Source of the DNA: Musa acuminata AAA Group
Taxonomy: Eukaryota; Streptophyta; Magnoliopsida; Zingiberales; Musaceae
Reading direction: 5' to 3'
Assembly (NCBI RefSeq): GCF_036884655.1
Contig: NC_088354.1
Location: forward strand, 10,704,501 to 10,768,500
Length of the DNA: 64,000 nt
Shown: positions 1-9,039 of the stretch, one piece after another
Layout of the letters: every line of letters begins with the position of its first letter
How positions within the stretch are numbered: position 1 is the stretch's first letter
The notes under the pieces: model-generated
The model's database searches: none
Seen by the model: only the letters and a program-made list of their open reading frames with translations
Told to the model about the DNA's origin: nothing
Made by a program: the position numbers and the translations under genes

Positions 1-190
1 AGAGATTAATTAATACTTTCTGTAATATATCTGTCATAGTGATAAAAAGAAATAATAGAAGATAAGAACAATAATCGAAGAAGTTTTATTGAAGAAATGA
101 AGTAGCTTAGTTTGAATATATTAACATGTTCCTCTCCTATTTATAGGATTAGGAGGGAGGATTTTCCTCAACAGAATAGAGGATTTTTCT
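1..190 (-). repeat. LTR-derived fragment, minus orientation
   Basis: AT-rich sequence whose right part (about 50-190) reappears with changes at 3445-3566 in the same orientation. Shared landmarks are an attgaagaa-type run, aacatgttcc/aacatattcc, a ctatttata box and cctcaacagaata. Positions 134-166 are also the reverse complement of 641-672, which ends in a clear TATA-like box just upstream of a copia primer-binding site. The simplest reading is a piece of a copia-type LTR lying in reverse. No reading frame of interest was seen. Confidence 0.4.
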
Positions 191-599
191 TAACAGAATA
201 GATAAGATTTTCTCGGGAAAATCTTATCTACTATCAAATAGAGTCTAAAAGATTTATATTTTGATTAGCAACATGGCGATCAAATCATGGTTCGGAGGCT
301 CAGTTAAGAATGTGCAAAGATATCATTAAACAATAATTGATTGTTGTGGGCTACGAAGAAGAGAGAGATGAAATAGGGATAATTGAAATAATAACATTAC
401 TGAGGTTTCTCATCATAAAATTACTCATGTAGTTAGTTTATCCTAAAATTTTCGATTGGAATCCTACCTTTCGCATTTACTCTTTATGAAAACAAATTTG
501 TGTTAATCGAAACTCTTCTCTAAGAGAAGTATCAATTGACAAGATGACAAACTTGAGTTAGTGATTAGTGTTAGCAGATAAGATTAGACATCATAGCTG

Positions 600-1150
600 A
601 TAAGAGGAAATCCCCAACTGTAAAAGTAAATCTTGTTGTTAAATCCTCCCTCCTAACCCCTATAAATAGGGAGTACATCTCAACGAGGAATATAGTTTCT
701 TCTATCTTTTTTGTTTAATTTCTTACATGGTATTAGAACTTCTTGCTTAGAGCAAGCTCTCTTTTCTCTATCCGACTCCTCACCAACCTCGTCACGTTGA
801 CGTTACCACTTTGATCTAATTCCGCTGGTGCTCGACGCCGACAATACCACTTTGATCTGATTCTGCTAATATCGTGTCATCGCCATTGTCACTGTAGAAC
901 TTAATTGTGTCACAAATCTATTCAAGAAACTCAACATCAATTCCACTCTTATTCCAATCCGGTGTTCCTAGCCCGCATTAAACATATTACTATTGACTTC
1001 CACTTCGTACAAGATTAAGTTGTCCGATGTCAACTATATGTTTCTCATATACATACGACTGATTAATTAGTAGACTCACTCACAAAGCCTCTTGCTCATA
1101 AATTCTTTATATTATATCGGTCCAAGATCGGTATCCTTGACAGGAGCACC
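600..1150 (+). mobile_element. Ty1/copia remnant: LTR end, primer-binding site, start of leader/gag
   Basis: A TATA-like box (ctataaatag, about 660-669) is followed some 60 bases later by an LTR-style end (..taca, to 727) and then by tggtattagaac (728-739). That matches the classic copia primer-binding site for initiator tRNA-Met (tggtatcagagc) at 10 of 12 positions. The next 400 bases have the CT-rich look of a copia leader and gag start, but no open frame survives. The left end of the LTR and any second LTR could not be placed, so this is a fragment. Confidence 0.45.
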
Positions 1151-2042
1151 ATCTTGTTGGGGCATGATAGATTTTCAATAAAAATATTTAGGTTTTCAAA
1201 TCAACATGTTATCACGTCCAATCTTGTTCTTGTGAGTTCTTTGTAGCACCAAAAGGAGTCTTCTTGTATTTCATCCACGTGGAATTACTTGGAACTATCG
1301 AGACGATCGACTTGGTTTTGTGTCGAGATAAATGCAAGAGCTGAACTCGCCTTTGATTCGAGAGAGAAGAGAAGAAGGATAAAAGTTGAATTCCCATAGG
1401 CTTCCTTCCCACACTAAAGATCTAAAACGGGTTCATTTCAATTTGGTCTCTTCGGCGATTAATTTAGCTATTTGCAAGAGAAAAAAAAAGAATCTAACCC
1501 CTTTTGTTGTCGGACAAATATCCCTATTCACAGTCGAAAATGGCTAACAGTTTAGAAAATGGAAGTTAAATGTGACAAATTTGGGATGATTGACTTCATC
1601 TTGATTAGGTTTACGTGAGACAAATAATTTTGTCTCAATCGAGTAAGAGATATGATAAAGATATTTAGATCTTCGACTAATCAATTAAAACTCGATACAC
1701 ACATAAGTTGAAGAGGGAGAATATTATTTACATTGTTGCTTATTATAGAAATATTCACCTAATCATTATATGAATACGAATCTCAAGTAATATGATTTGG
1801 GATCCGAAACTTTATCGTCGATGAGGGAGTCATCCTAAAGAAACATCGAACTCTTCGAACGTTTGTGAAGGAACGTTGTAGTTGACTTTTAACGTAGAAT
1901 CACAATACCATTTGGAATCAGAGAGGACCGATCAATATGGAAGGAATCATAATTAATCTTTTTATTTATCTCATATTGCTGCTCACTATGTTCTACTCGC
2001 ATGCTCCCGCACAAAAGACTCATCAAGAACAAAGCTAAATAT
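1151..2042. other. Non-coding stretch, no feature recognised
   Basis: AT-rich sequence with only one short unsupported frame (about 1212-1412, minus) that resembles nothing known to me. It is probably decayed repeat DNA. Confidence 0.4.
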
Positions 2043-2664
2043 TGATAAGGGTAATAATGGCGACATGACGTGCCACGACGTCAGCCACGCCTAGATGACG
2101 CTCTACCCCAAAAGAGGGCAATAATGCCGACGCGATGTGCGCTGACGTCGCCCGCTCTCATACAACGATCCCATCGTCGTTTGACCCGGCATGCTTGTCC
2201 GAGGCAGAGGAACACGACGACCGAGGTTCGCCAATACCCTGCGGCTGTTCGGTTCTCAACGCAACGCCAATGGCCATGTCAGACGCCATCAGAGGTACGA
2301 TCCTGCTAGTCAGGTAACCTTAAACTTACCTATAAATACCCCCGAGTCCCAAAGGGAATAGGGGGGGGGGGACAAACACACCAAAGAACCTTTCTTCATC
2401 CGAAATCCTCTCCACATCCACTAACTTGATCGTCGGAGGAGTCGGGCCGAGCCACCGACCCGACCTGTGTGCAGGTACAAGGACGAGGTCGCTTCTTCCC
2501 AGCGCTGCGGCAAAGCTGTCCTCCCGACGAGACGTCCCGACCGGACCACCATGAGAAACCGCCAGGGCAATCTCGAAAGACGCCGTGCAAGATCCCCGTC
2601 ATTCAGACCCCCAACCAAACCACGATGGCCCCGAGACCACGACATAAAGTTGTTTACACTAACA
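2043..2664 (+). mobile_element. Solo LTR of a Tat-type gypsy element
   Basis: It begins tgataaggg and ends ..gtttacactaaca. These are recognisable relatives of the ends of the LTRs at 5354-5890 and 11462-12001 read on their own sense strand (tgatgagg... and ...gtttacaccaaca). It carries a promoter-like tataaatacccc near 2330 and a run of eleven or so G at about 2361. No primer-binding site or coding sequence follows, so it is a lone LTR left by recombination between two LTRs. The flanks aatat (2038-2042) and agtat (2665-2669) match at four of five bases, which fits an old target-site duplication. Orientation is opposite to the full element to its right. The short GC-rich frames inside it are not genes. 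Confidence 0.85.
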
Positions 2665-2669
2665 AGTAT

Positions 2670-3440
2670 ATATGCACAGGCAATCAAATCGGAAGATGTT
2701 GTTCCAATAGCCATGAGCTACACTGTCCAAATACCAGCAATCAGAAGATTACGAGAACATTTAGCCTCCACCAAGTGATCAGCAATAAGTTTATGCATCG
2801 GCAATGCTCATGACCGCATTGAGAAAGTCTTGTAGGGTACACAAACTTCATCCCCACGCACTCCTTCTCCATTGCTAGCTAGATCATCAGATAACGCAAT
2901 GCTGAACTCTTTAGGAGAGGTCGCAAACCATTGGTCCTATCTGGGTATTTAGATGGCACTAAGTAGGTCGTGTCCCCTCAAAGCGCCCCTTTCGAGGGGA
3001 AGGGGCCGTGGAAGAGTCTAAATACTGAACAATCTCAGCTGGGGTGACCTTTGCTTGCATGCGGTAGACAACCAAATCAAGCTCATGCACTCTCAGGTAT
3101 ACACTAATGGTGACATGTTCCAAGTGTTTTTGAGTCCATCGGGATGCCACCATCACCATGTCAAGGATATTATGGTAGGGACTAATCTGAGTTGCTTGCA
3201 GAGACCACATCAGATGCGGCTGATGGATTTAATAGCGGAGTGTTTCGGTTTCGAGTTGAATCTGCCGCTCCACTTCACATGCAACAAGGAAAAGAAAACG
3301 ATTGTGCCATCGCAGACACTACCAGCACAGTCTGTCTTCTTTGTGCTGCGGCACTACAGCACAGGCAAGGACGAAGCTTCACTTTTCTCAACGACGCTGA
3401 TCGCTGGCCAAAGGCAAGAGCAAAACTTCGTTTTTCTCAC
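2670..3440. other. Gene-free stretch of unclear origin
   Basis: Overlapping short frames occur on both strands (for example 2959-3210 minus and 3055-3501 plus), but none has a convincing start, promoter or family resemblance. The minus frame reads like ordinary protein composition and could be a gene scrap, but I do not recognise it. Confidence 0.35.
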
Positions 3441-3444
3441 TAAT

Positions 3445-3566
3445 ACCATAATAGAAAGAATAAAAGGGACAATTATTGAAGAGACTTTATTGAAGAAGTA
3501 AAGAAGCTTGAATACGTTAACATATTCCCTCTTCTATTTATTTTTTTTCCTCAACAGAATAGGAAA
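3445..3566 (-). repeat. Second copy of the LTR-derived fragment
   Basis: A diverged direct copy of about 50-190: the same order of attgaagaa.., gaagcttgaatac.., aacatattccctctt, ctatttatt and cctcaacagaatag. It ends about 65 bases beyond the stop codon of the CLE gene, so a repeat edge lies immediately 3' of that gene. Confidence 0.5.
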
Positions 3567-3630
3567 ATCTTATGTTCGAGCAAGGAGAGACACAGACCAA
3601 AAAAGAATGAGGAGGAGGCCTTCTCAGGTT

Positions 3631-3861
3631 TTAAGGGGACACGGAATGGTGCTGCGGATCTGGACCCCCGGGACTCACCCTTTTCGATTCGTCGAACGCA
3701 ATCACTGCCACCCGATCTCCTCGTCCTCCTCCGGCGTCGAGCAACAATACGACTGAGACTGCTTGCCGTTCTAATAAGCGAGCTTTCGAGCTTCCAGCGG
3801 AGGTGAGCAATATGAGAAGCACGCACGGCCAAAGCCCAAGGCTGGGAAGTAGTCTAACCAT
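3631..3861 (-). CDS. CLE (CLAVATA3/ESR-related) signalling peptide precursor, 76 aa
   Basis: Encodes a 76-residue secreted prepropeptide. Residues 1-22 form a signal peptide (Met-Val-Arg, then a hydrophobic core around LGLWPCVLLILLTSAG). A variable middle follows, and the C-terminus carries the dodecapeptide RVSPGGPDPQHH at residues 61-72 followed by only SVSP. From family knowledge this is the mature CLE ligand form, identical as I recall it to Arabidopsis CLE5/CLE6; such ligands are cut out, hydroxylated and perceived by leucine-rich-repeat receptor kinases of the CLV1/BAM group. The in-frame opening extends upstream to 3942, but a TATA box at 3907-3914 would start transcription downstream of that, so the ATG at 3861 is chosen. 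There is no intron, which is usual for many CLE genes. It sits alone between retroelement debris, and no frame damage is seen. It could still be a recent unexpressed copy. Confidence 0.8.
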   Translation of the reverse strand: MVRLLPSLGLWPCVLLILLTSAGSSKARLLERQAVSVVLLLDAGGGRGDRVAVIAFDESKRVSPGGPDPQHHSVSP

Positions 3862-3906
3862 CGTTGTTGCTCGGTAAACCTGCGGTTTGAATTGGCTAGG
3901 TTGGGG

Positions 3907-3914
3907 TTTATATA
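3907..3914 (-). promoter_or_regulatory. TATA box of the CLE gene
   Basis: TATATAAA on the minus strand, 46 bases upstream of the chosen ATG at 3861. This spacing allows a transcription start roughly 30 bases downstream and a short leader. It is the main reason for preferring the second in-frame start. Confidence 0.6.
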
Positions 3915-3969
3915 GAAGCGCGCAACTATCTAGTGTGCCCAATACTATATTTCTGTGTTATACGGAGAA

Positions 3970-4439
3970 ATCTAAAGGAAAAAAAAAAAGGAAAAAGAAA
4001 GAAAAAGCAACACCAGCTGACTTTAGTTTTTAACGCGAGACAAGTAAAAAATAATATATTTTAAATAATCTAAAATTATTTATTTATTTTTATTTTATCC
4101 TATAGTATTAATTTTTATGTTTATTTTAATTATTCTATATTATTAGTTATTTAGTTTTCAAGGTCTAAAATTAATATAAATAAATACTTCATCTAAACTT
4201 ATAAAATCATGAAAGAGCAATATCTTGAAGTACTATAAATATTTTTCTATTATAGAAAGCTGATTTCTCTTCTATTATTTTATAAGGTCAATTTATCATA
4301 GTTTTTTTATTTTGGTTTCCTTCTTCATCAATTAATATCGTAGCCTTACTATTTGTGTAAGCATAATAGATTTATGGTTAGAAAATTAAAATGTGTGTTA
4401 TACACTCATCACTTATTGTGGATCTTGCATATCTGAAAC
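3970..4439. other. AT-rich spacer
   Basis: Very AT-rich, with A-runs around 3978-4010 and no supported frame. Confidence 0.5.
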
Positions 4440-5353
4440 TTAATTTGCTAAGTACAACCCTATAACCTATTAAGATGAGGTCTAGTGACAATAATGGTAA
4501 CAATGACAATAGCGTTATCTATGATGGCAATGGCAATTTCGATAGTGATGACCTTTGTAATTGAGGCAATGGCAATAATCCCGACAAAAATGATCGGGGA
4601 ATGCCGACCCTATCGGTGACACTAAAAGCACAAGAAGCGAGGATGACCCGAGAAAATCGAGAGATTTGCGACATGCTCGTTAACTTAAATTTAGGCATCA
4701 ACAGAGTTTGTGATGATGGTAGGATCAACCATGTCAAAGTTAATACTTATGGCCAACTTATTCATCAACATGGGTTTGCAATCCAACATAGGCAACCAAC
4801 CTATGAAAATGAGTCAAACGAAGAAGAAGGAATTATGGACTATCACAAAAGCAACCAAAGAAGAGGTGTAGGTGCAGTTAAACCTTGATACTTTAACCAA
4901 TGTGGTACTTTTGCCTACAACAACCAACAAAACATAATGATGACTTAAAAGATGATAGTAAAATATACAAAAAAATATCAAGCACCACCCAAACAAAATA
5001 AGCTATTTGAGGATTACAGCCTAAAAGTAGACCTCCCCAGTTTTAATGACCACCTCAGCATTGAAGCTTTTCTTGATTGGAGTTATGAAGTAAAAAACTT
5101 TTTTATGGTGATAGATGTTCCCGATCATAAACAAGTCAAGCTTGTTGCATACAAGTTGAAAGGAGGTATAGTAGCTTGGTGAGATACATTACAAAAAAAC
5201 ATAAGAAGACAAGGAAAGACACCAATACAGACATGACAAAAGATGAAGCAACTTCTCAAAGGAAGATTCCTATCCCTAGACTATGAACAATTATTGTTTC
5301 AGTAGTACCAAAACTGTATCCAAAGCACTTTATCTATAATAGAGTATACTAAT
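4440..5353 (+). pseudogene. Decayed Ty3/gypsy element, gag part (left of the nested insertion)
   Basis: Two short frames (4601-4888 and 4952-5182) read as gag of a common plant gypsy family. The second contains KVDLPSFNDHLSIEAFLDW and continues to KLVAYKLKGGIVAW, where the family has a further tryptophan. A stop falls there, and recognisable gag (KGRFLSLDYEQLLFQ, then a stop, QNCIQ) continues past it. The sequence is cut mid-gag at 5353 by the Tat-type element and resumes at 12007 with the next gag residues. Stops and frameshifts throughout mean it cannot make protein. The outer LTRs were not found. Confidence 0.8.
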
Positions 5354-5890
5354 TGTTGGTGTAAACAACTTTAAGTCGTGGCCTCGGGGCCGACGCGGCT
5401 CGGTTCGGGTCCGGATGACGGGGGATCTCTCAGGGGGGTTCCTCGGGACTGCAGAGGTTGCCGGCTCGGGTCGGTTCGATCCTGGAGGTGGGTCACCGTT
5501 TCCTTTGGGAAGGGGCTCCTCGCCAATGCGTCCGGAGAGGCGCCTCGTCTTCATCCCTGCACACAGGTCGGGTCGAGATGCTCGACCCGACCCCTCCGAT
5601 GATTAAGTTAGTCCGTGGTCGCAGGAGTCTCCCCCTTGGTGCTCAGGACGCAAGGATATTTATAGGGGAGTTTAGTATCATCTGACATGCCTGCTCGTAG
5701 GGGGAAGGATCGTACCTTCTGATGACGTATGACATTGCTGTTGGCGTGGCATGTGGAATCGAGCCTGAGTGATCGTTAATGGGCCTCGGTTGGCATTCCG
5801 GCCTGTGTTGGCCAGGCGTTGTCAGCCCGACAGAGACGTGGGGCGTCAGCTGATGTCACGCAAGTCTTATCGTAATTATCATCCTCATCA
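5354..5890 (-). repeat. 3' LTR of the Tat-type element
   Basis: Begins tgttggtgtaaac and ends atcctcatca on the plus strand, giving TG..CA ends on the sense strand. The sense-strand promoter motif is the reverse complement of gatatttatagggg near 5660. It matches 11462-12001 over its full length with scattered substitutions. On the inner side, a short purine-rich tract on the sense strand (from tactcccccccc, 5891-5902) is the expected second-strand primer. Confidence 0.95.
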
Positions 5891-5905
5891 TACTCCCCCC
5901 CCAAA
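5891..5905 (-). other. Polypurine tract next to the 3' LTR
   Basis: On the sense strand the bases just before the LTR are a G-rich purine run (tactcccccccca read on plus). This is where plus-strand DNA synthesis is primed in LTR elements. Its position directly against the LTR edge supports the orientation call. Confidence 0.7.
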
Positions 5906-6856
5906 GGAAGCTATGTGTCAGTTGCTGAAAAAAGGGGGGTCTGAGGCATGGCTTCGGTTTTAAAGAACTATCTCCATTGGGCGAAGGCCGGTTCGCCGCT
6001 CAGGGCGTGGGAATCGTGAAGCTTGGCAATTGAGGAAGGTCGGATGAGCTGTAGCGGTGCTGGGTAGTGAGTGGCCGAGGAACCTCGAAGAATAACTCGT
6101 AGGTCGAATTGGGCTCGGCCGTAGGGGTGGTAGTCCCCTCGGGCGGGCAGGTCGCGCAAGCGCGATCTCGGGCGACATGAGACCGAAGAGCGCGACGCAG
6201 GCGGCTGCGACCGAGGAGCTGGACAAGGGCGAGTAGGACGCACAGGGGTGGTCTCGGGCGACATGAGGCCAAGGAGCACGACGCAGGCAACTGCGACCGA
6301 GGAGCTGGACTCGGGTGAGCAGGCCGCGCAGGCGTGGTCTTGGGCGACATGAGGCCGAAGAGCACGACACAGGCGGCTGCGACCGAAGAGCTGGACTCGG
6401 GTGAGCAGGCCGCGCAGGCGTGGTCTCGGGCGACATGAGGCCGAGTAGCACGACGCAGGCGGGCGCAGCCGAGGAGCTACTTCGATTGGATCTGTTACGC
6501 TGTGCTGTGGGATGCGCGGGTGGCCAGGTAGCCTTTGGTCTGTTCGGAAGTCCAGGGGATGAACCTTTATGTGAATCGCCAGTTTTCGAGAAGACAGGCG
6601 CCTCAAGCCCGTTGTTTGCCACGCGTAGCGCGCCTGTTGGTTACCCTGCCAAGCTGCAATTATGGCAGAATGACGTGTCATCCCGATGCGACATGCCTGA
6701 GTAGAGGAAGGGCCGCTTTTTTGGCGGGATTTTGTCTATAAGTATTGTGCAGCTAGCCCCTCGAAGGTCTCCTCACTCGTTTCTATTATGCCGCTTCGGA
6801 CTCCATCGTTTCGTTTGTGTCGATCGTTCTTCTTCTCTTACTAAAGGTCAGTAAGG
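5906..6856. repeat. Internal minisatellite-like GC-rich region of the Tat element
   Basis: Between about 6160 and 6460 a unit of roughly 85-90 bases recurs about four times. Each copy contains ggtctcgggcgacatgaggccgaa-like sequence, gagcacgacgcaggc and ctgcgaccgaggagctggac. The open frames seen here in several registers come from this repeat and its base composition and are not genes. The region lies upstream of the antisense gene that starts at 6857 and may hold its promoter: gattttgtctataagtattg at about 6730 contains a TATA-like ctataagta. Confidence 0.6.
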
Positions 6857-8854
6857 ATGGTGTCTTCTTCCTCTTCCTCTTCATCCTCTTCTTTGGCTAA
6901 AGTCGAGCAAACGGCGGTTGCGTCGAATCCTAACTCATCGTCCGACGAAAAGGCAACCCGGGCCCTTGAGGCTCTGATGTGGCCACACGACCTTGACTCC
7001 ACCGTGAGTGAGTCGTCGCTCAGTCGCCTCCGGGACCTCTACGGCATCCCGGAGGAATTTGTCCTTCTTGCTCCCGAGCCCGGCCAACGGGCATATGATC
7101 CGATTCCCAAGGGTTTCGCTCTCACCCTTGATGCTTTTGAGGCCGGGCTATGCCTCCCCTTGCACCCCATCATAACCTCATACATCTCATGGTGGCGTAT
7201 CTCCCCGTCTCAGATGGCGCCCAACTCTTGCCGCTATCTAGTGGCATTCTTGAGGGAGTGCCACTATGACAACATCTTCCCGACCCGATCCCTCTTCCTT
7301 TCTTGCTTTCGACTTTCCAAGAGGTCTGGGGGCTACTATCTGTCCGCCTGAGCGGGCTTCCGAGTGAGCGGGGCTCCTTCCAGTAATAAGGGATGGAAGG
7401 GGCGCTTCTTTTTCGTCAGCCACTCGGAGGACTGGGGGTTCGGGCTTCGATGGGCGCGCGTGATAGACAACACCGCCCCGGGTTTGGATGATGAGGAGCG
7501 CCTCAAGAGCCATCCGGAGTATGTCCGAGCAGTGGTTGGTCGAGGCGGGTCTTAGCCCGATGTCTCGAGGTATGCCCTAAGGGGTAGTTTTAGGGTTTCT
7601 TTTAGGGATTAACTAGTCAGCTGACCAATGTTAGTGCTTTTGCGCAGAGATAGTGGTTCTCCGAGCCCTTCATGGGGGTAAGATCTCGACGGCCCCATCC
7701 ACTCGTTCGCCGGCCGAGGCGAGGGCTGGCTCGAGAGAGGCCCCAGTGGATGTTGAGGCCGGTCGTCCTCGAAAGAAGGCGAAGACCTCCTCGATAAAAG
7801 CCTCTGGGGAAGCTGCGGCTCAGCCAGCGAGGGCCGTCACCACACCGACCGGCCGCGCCGGGAAGAGCCTCGGGCGGGGAGAAGCCGACTCGAGTAGGGA
7901 GGAGGCGGGGAAGGCCCCTCGAGAGCCCTCCATCCGCGAGCTTTGCCGCCTTCAAGCCAGGGGGGAGGACGAGCCCTACCAGGCGCGGGCGATAGGTGAC
8001 CTTCCTCAGGGCGAGCCCTCCGACCCGCTGACGGCCTGCTGGGAAGGCCTTTCCCGAGGCAGCCGGGTGTGGGCCGACGGGGATTCCGCAACCGGGTTTG
8101 TCTGCGGAGGGCTCCATCCCGACATAGCTCGGGACCTATACACTCTGCCCTTCGAGGTCCTTCTTGGCAGGTCTGCCAAGTCGCTGCTGTGGGTAAGTGT
8201 CATTCCGCTGGTTCGGTTGCGTGTGTTCGGATAGCTCTTGTCTTAACTCGTTTGTCTGCAGGGCACTCATTATGCCGCGGCGCTGATGGACCGCGTTCGC
8301 AATGCGGGGCAGGTCATCGACATCCTGAGTGACTGCAATGCCGACCTCCGGAAGCAGGTGGAGGAGGTCCGCGCTGGGGCGGCTCCTGGGGCGGTCGCAC
8401 CTCGAATTTGGATGCGGAGGCAACGCGCCTCCGGTCCGAGTTCAAGGCGTCCGAGGAGCGGAATAAGGAGCTTCAGATGCATCTGAAGGCGTCTGTGGCC
8501 AAAGCTCGTTCGGCAAGAGGGGAGTCGGTCGAGCTGATCCGTCGGTTGGAGGAGGCGCGTGCTGAAGCGCGGGGGGCTACCGAGGCCCTTGCCGTCGAGA
8601 TCCGTCAGAGGTCGAAGAAGGACAAGAAACTGATCGAGGTTTACAAAGATTCCTCGGGCTTTCAGCTTGGCCTTGTTCGGACTGGGCAGGTTTCGTACAA
8701 ATACGGGTACCGGATCGCCCTGGCCCGCTTGAAGGCACGCCACCCCGGCTTGGAGGTCGCGGAGGATCCTTTCGACTCCTTCCCCGAGAACATGGGCGTC
8801 GACATGCCGGACGAAGTCCCATTTGATGACAGCCCCGACGCTCCTGAGGTATAA
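6857..8854 (+). pseudogene. Antisense accessory gene of the Tat element (putative plant gypsy-type domain plus coiled coil), broken
   Basis: A gene on the strand opposite to pol. Exon 1 (6857-7571 or so) starts with a serine run, then a domain resembling the 'putative gypsy-type transposon' family (Pfam PF04195 as I recall it): KGFALTLDAFEAGLCLPLHP, SQMAPNSCRYLVAFLREC, and after the break GWKGRFFFVSHSEDWGF. An in-frame TGA (7349-7351) interrupts it where relatives carry a residue such as Arg; the same frame stays open to 7552 and then meets a TAG. Likely introns follow (cgag/gtatgc to gcgcag/ag near 7571-7646; gtgg/gtaagt to ctgcag/gg near 8193-8262). The last exon encodes a charged coiled coil, with a frameshift between about 8370 and 8408. 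The domain order fits the extra genes known in Tat elements; their function is unknown. Confidence 0.75.
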
Positions 8855-9039
8855 ATGTAGTCTTTTCTGTATATATATTTTTCTTTCTTTTTCTTTTTTG
8901 TTGTTCGGGTGTTGATCACTAATGTAATGCGCTTCCTGAAAATAATATAGCTATTTTTACCCTCATCGTACTCATGTGTCTTTTTTCCTGGCTTGTGGTT
9001 TGCCAATCACTAGCTTTTGTTAAGTCCCAGTTCATCGCA

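Noticed and set aside
3508..3756. Plus-strand frame over the CLE gene
   Set aside because: It is antisense to the CLE coding sequence, whose signal peptide, motif and TATA box are all on the minus strand.
5960..6681. Three long overlapping minus-strand frames
   Set aside because: They come from the internal minisatellite of the Tat element. All frames are open because of base composition, with repetitive Pro/Arg/Ser content.
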